From an uncultured Ruminococcus sp. (GTDB lineage: Bacteria; Bacillota; Clostridia; Oscillospirales; Ruminococcaceae): a stretch of DNA of 5,091 nt. The first letter of the stretch is position 1. Each line of letters starts with the position of its first letter. Location: positions 1 through 5,091 of the forward strand of contig CALCRR010000306.1 in assembly GCA_937894495.1 (NCBI GenBank). Reading direction: 5' to 3'. Below the pieces are notes generated by a model. That model saw only the letters and a program-made list of their open reading frames with translations. It was not told the DNA's origin and did no database searches. Positions 4,384 to 5,091 of the stretch are shown piece after piece. A program made the position numbers and the translations under genes.

Positions 4384-5091
4384 TTATATTTCAAAAATCA
4401 TACCAATTGCTAATAGTTTTTCTATTTGTATATTAGATAGTTGCTTATTTCTTCTTTTTCCCAAACCAATATTCTTCTGCTCATTCAGCCATTTCCACAG
4501 CCAAACACCATTTATGACCGTATCTCCGGGCATCCTCAAATTTCCGTGCTCATCATAGTAAGCCTTTGCAAGCTGATACTTTTCTTCCCATGGGTCTGCC
4601 TTTTCGAGCACAAAACCAATACTGCGCAGCTTCTCTATACGCTCATCAGACAGCTTACCCTGCTCAAAAAAGTCACGCTGCCTTCGCACCCATGCGCCTA
4701 AACGTATGCCTGAATCAGTCACATACGCAGACGGAATATCGAGCGTGCCGTTCTTGCGCTGATAATTGCAGAGCACCCGGAAAGCGTCGTCCCACTGCTT
4801 GTCGTACTTGCTGCCCCAGATCATGCCGATAGCGTCAAGCCGTGCAATCTGCTCATCTGTGAGCGGTTTGACAGTCTTTGCGGTACCGTTCCGATTGCTG
4901 CGAAGCCCCTGTATCCACTGACCCAGCTTTATACCCTCGGCATCAACGTATTTCGCAGGCACATTCAAGCTGCCGTGTTCACGGTGATATCGTACCGCAG
5001 CTGCATAGTTTTCCTCCCAAATGTAGTCGGGAACGCTCCAAATCATGCCGATCTTATCGAGCGCGGCAATGCGATCCTCGGCCATGTAGCG
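4384..5091 (-). CDS. C-terminal part of a protein with tandem helicase-associated repeats (5' end outside window)
   Basis: The frame stays open to the right edge, giving 235 visible residues that begin RYMAEDRI; the internal Met at the third position is not taken as the start because the repeat pattern continues upstream. Three copies of a roughly 65-residue helicase-associated (HA, PF03457-type) repeat are visible at about residues 24-90, 100-160 and 168-231. Each has W-(E/D)-(E/D), then Y..(E/K)(H/N)G.L..P, then G..LG.W(or WLWKW), and ends in (R/Q)I.(R/K)L..IGM(I/F). Such repeats follow the motor domains of certain superfamily II DEAD/DEAH helicases and probably bind nucleic acid; the motor itself would lie outside the window and is inferred. 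GC falls steeply within the gene, from about 58% (4741-4800) to 18% (4381-4440, including the stop). The SIR2/AbiH-like gene follows after 23 bp, so the two are probably co-transcribed. Confidence 0.82.
   Translation of the reverse strand, partial: RYMAEDRIAALDKIGMIWSVPDYIWEENYAAAVRYHREHGSLNVPAKYVDAEGIKLGQWIQGLRSNRNGTAKTVKPLTDEQIARLDAIGMIWGSKYDKQWDDAFRVLCNYQRKNGTLDIPSAYVTDSGIRLGAWVRRQRDFFEQGKLSDERIEKLRSIGFVLEKADPWEEKYQLAKAYYDEHGNLRMPGDTVINGVWLWKWLNEQKNIGLGKRRNKQLSNIQIEKLLAIGMIFEI

Noticed and set aside
4355..4832. Plus-strand open frames opposite the helicase-associated-repeat gene
   Set aside because: They are shadows: the opposite strand encodes three clear repeats.
1..5091. tRNA, rRNA, CRISPR array or insertion-sequence ends
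   Set aside because: No cloverleaf, no regularly spaced long repeats and no transposase or paired terminal inverted repeats were seen by eye.

Overview
The window looks like accessory or mobile-element-flanked DNA from a low-to-mid-GC Gram-positive gut anaerobe, most likely a Ruminococcus-like member of the Oscillospiraceae/Lachnospirales. This is inferred from near-consensus Gram-positive promoters (TTGACA-N17-TATAAT, an extended TGnTATAAT), GGAGG-type ribosome binding sites, a small lysine/alanine-rich protein of the DUF6465 type, an AAA-ATPase-like/PD-(D/E)XK protein and a helicase tail built of tandem helicase-associated repeats. I could run no database search, so species and family calls rest on recognised motifs.

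Left part, plus strand (1-2668). The window opens inside the last 52 codons of a gene ending at 161, whose charged, lysine-tailed C-terminus resembles conjugative-transposon relaxases (tentative). An extended -10 promoter then drives a compact metallophosphoesterase (228-992) with the full set of metal-binding motifs. A second promoter (1023-1051) and a strong ribosome binding site precede a 524-residue AAA-ATPase-like protein with a C-terminal PD-(D/E)XK nuclease-type domain (1094-2668). Each gene appears to be its own transcription unit.

Middle (2669-3427). A 13-bp stem-loop right after the AAA gene has its U-tract on the minus strand, so it mainly ends the convergent small gene at 2898-3281, a DUF6465-like protein. 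Between them lie about 190 bp of non-coding DNA with repeated TTGCAA and TGCAWTCTT words. The small gene has a perfect consensus promoter and a small inverted repeat just upstream of its -35 box.

Right part, minus strand (3428-5091). The C-terminal 235 residues of a protein with three helicase-associated repeats run off the right edge. Just 23 bp downstream of its stop lies a 310-residue protein with SIR2/AbiH-like motifs (GNGIN, TINYD, HLHG). The two are probably one operon. An NAD-targeting effector-like protein next to a helicase-type protein is the best candidate here for an undescribed antiphage system. The SIR2/AbiH-like gene and the last repeat of the helicase gene are far more AT-rich than the rest, which suggests recombination or recent acquisition. 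How these genes cooperate cannot be shown from the sequence alone.
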